DNA of 64,000 nucleotides from Gottfriedia acidiceleris (GTDB lineage Bacteria; Bacillota; Bacilli; Bacillales; Bacillaceae_G): NCBI RefSeq assembly GCF_004138285.1, contig NZ_SCFN01000004.1:248001-312000 (forward strand). The letters run 5' to 3'. Shown here one piece after another: positions 63,856 to 64,000 of the stretch. Position 1 is the stretch's first letter. Each line of letters starts with the position of its first letter. The notes beneath the pieces were generated by a model. The model searched no databases and was not told the DNA's origin. It saw nothing but the letters and a program-made list of their open reading frames with translations. A program made the position numbers and the translations under genes.

Positions 63856-64000
63856 CTATTTCACCTTTTCACATTTTTTTGATCTTTGTGTTTTTTATAC
63901 AAAGCCAAATAAATATATTCCATGTAAACGTGGTAAATCCCTATATAGTAAAAATTAAACTCATTTAATTTTCAAAGTAATTTAAGTTATAATTGTAGAA
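63856..64000. other. Window end: promoter region of the hydrolase
   Basis: AT-rich; TTTGTATAAAAAACACAAAG-like sequence lies just upstream of the hydrolase on the minus strand. No further gene starts before the window ends. Confidence 0.3.

Overview
The window is an AT-rich chromosomal segment of an endospore-forming member of the Bacillaceae. The evidence is an alpha/beta-type small acid-soluble spore protein, a Spo0E-like phosphatase, a coat-F-like protein, a Bacillus-type class IV PHA locus (phaRBC divergent from phaQPJ), a QoxABCD quinol oxidase, and NrdIEF, BdbC and SwrC-like proteins. A genus such as Gottfriedia or another Bacillus relative is plausible but was not established. No phage, CRISPR array, rRNA or tRNA was seen.

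Layout. 1-1.2 kb: nagA and the start of nagB. 1.4-7.9 kb: secreted metallo-beta-lactamase-fold protein, HAD phosphatase, membrane-anchored unknown, deoD, bdbC, DUF72 protein, soluble PAS histidine kinase. 8.0-8.5 kb: repeat element A. 8.5-13 kb: quinone reductase and the class Ib ribonucleotide reductase genes nrdI-nrdE-nrdF. 13.4-24.2 kb: small genes, RND exporter, oligoendopeptidase, MarR regulator, Spo0E-like protein, mtnB, radical SAM protein. 24.2-24.7 kb: repeat element B. 24.8-28.8 kb: sporulation-type and unknown genes, DUF421, FAD oxidoreductase. 29-33 kb: PHA locus. 33.2-36.3 kb: SASP, GlcNAc PTS transporter, extended SDR. 36.3-37.1 kb: truncated element C beside a frameshifted pseudogene. 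37.4-44.9 kb: CAP protein, cutC, RluA-type synthase, adhE, YitT-family protein with a long structured leader, MarR regulator. 45-48.8 kb: potABCD. 49-56 kb: aldehyde dehydrogenase, DUF47-PiT phosphate pair, DacF-type carboxypeptidase, AlkD-like protein, Fsr-like exporter. 56-58.3 kb: katG. 58.8-62.5 kb: qoxABCD. 62.9-63.1 kb: a predicted Fur-controlled C-rich small RNA. 63.2-63.9 kb: alpha/beta hydrolase.

How the genes work together. nagAB and the distant GlcNAc transporter carry near-identical operators that overlap their -35 boxes, so they look like one NagR-type regulon; the transporter also has a cre site just after its -10. adhE has two Rex operators (redox control). The DUF47-PiT pair has three 11-bp-spaced Pho-type repeats. 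phaQ has a palindrome over its own -10 box. qoxA has an inverted repeat over its promoter and three upstream direct repeats.

The most unusual structure is a family of gene-free repeats with TGTTGAAA-type ends and a GC-rich hairpin core. Copies A and B are each bracketed by two exact copies of the local transcription terminator hairpin. The hairpin differs between the two loci, so it comes from the target and not from the element. Copy C and a short remnant (D) also begin just after terminators. This suggests a mobile element that targets terminators and duplicates them. All functional calls come from reading the sequence; no database searches were run.
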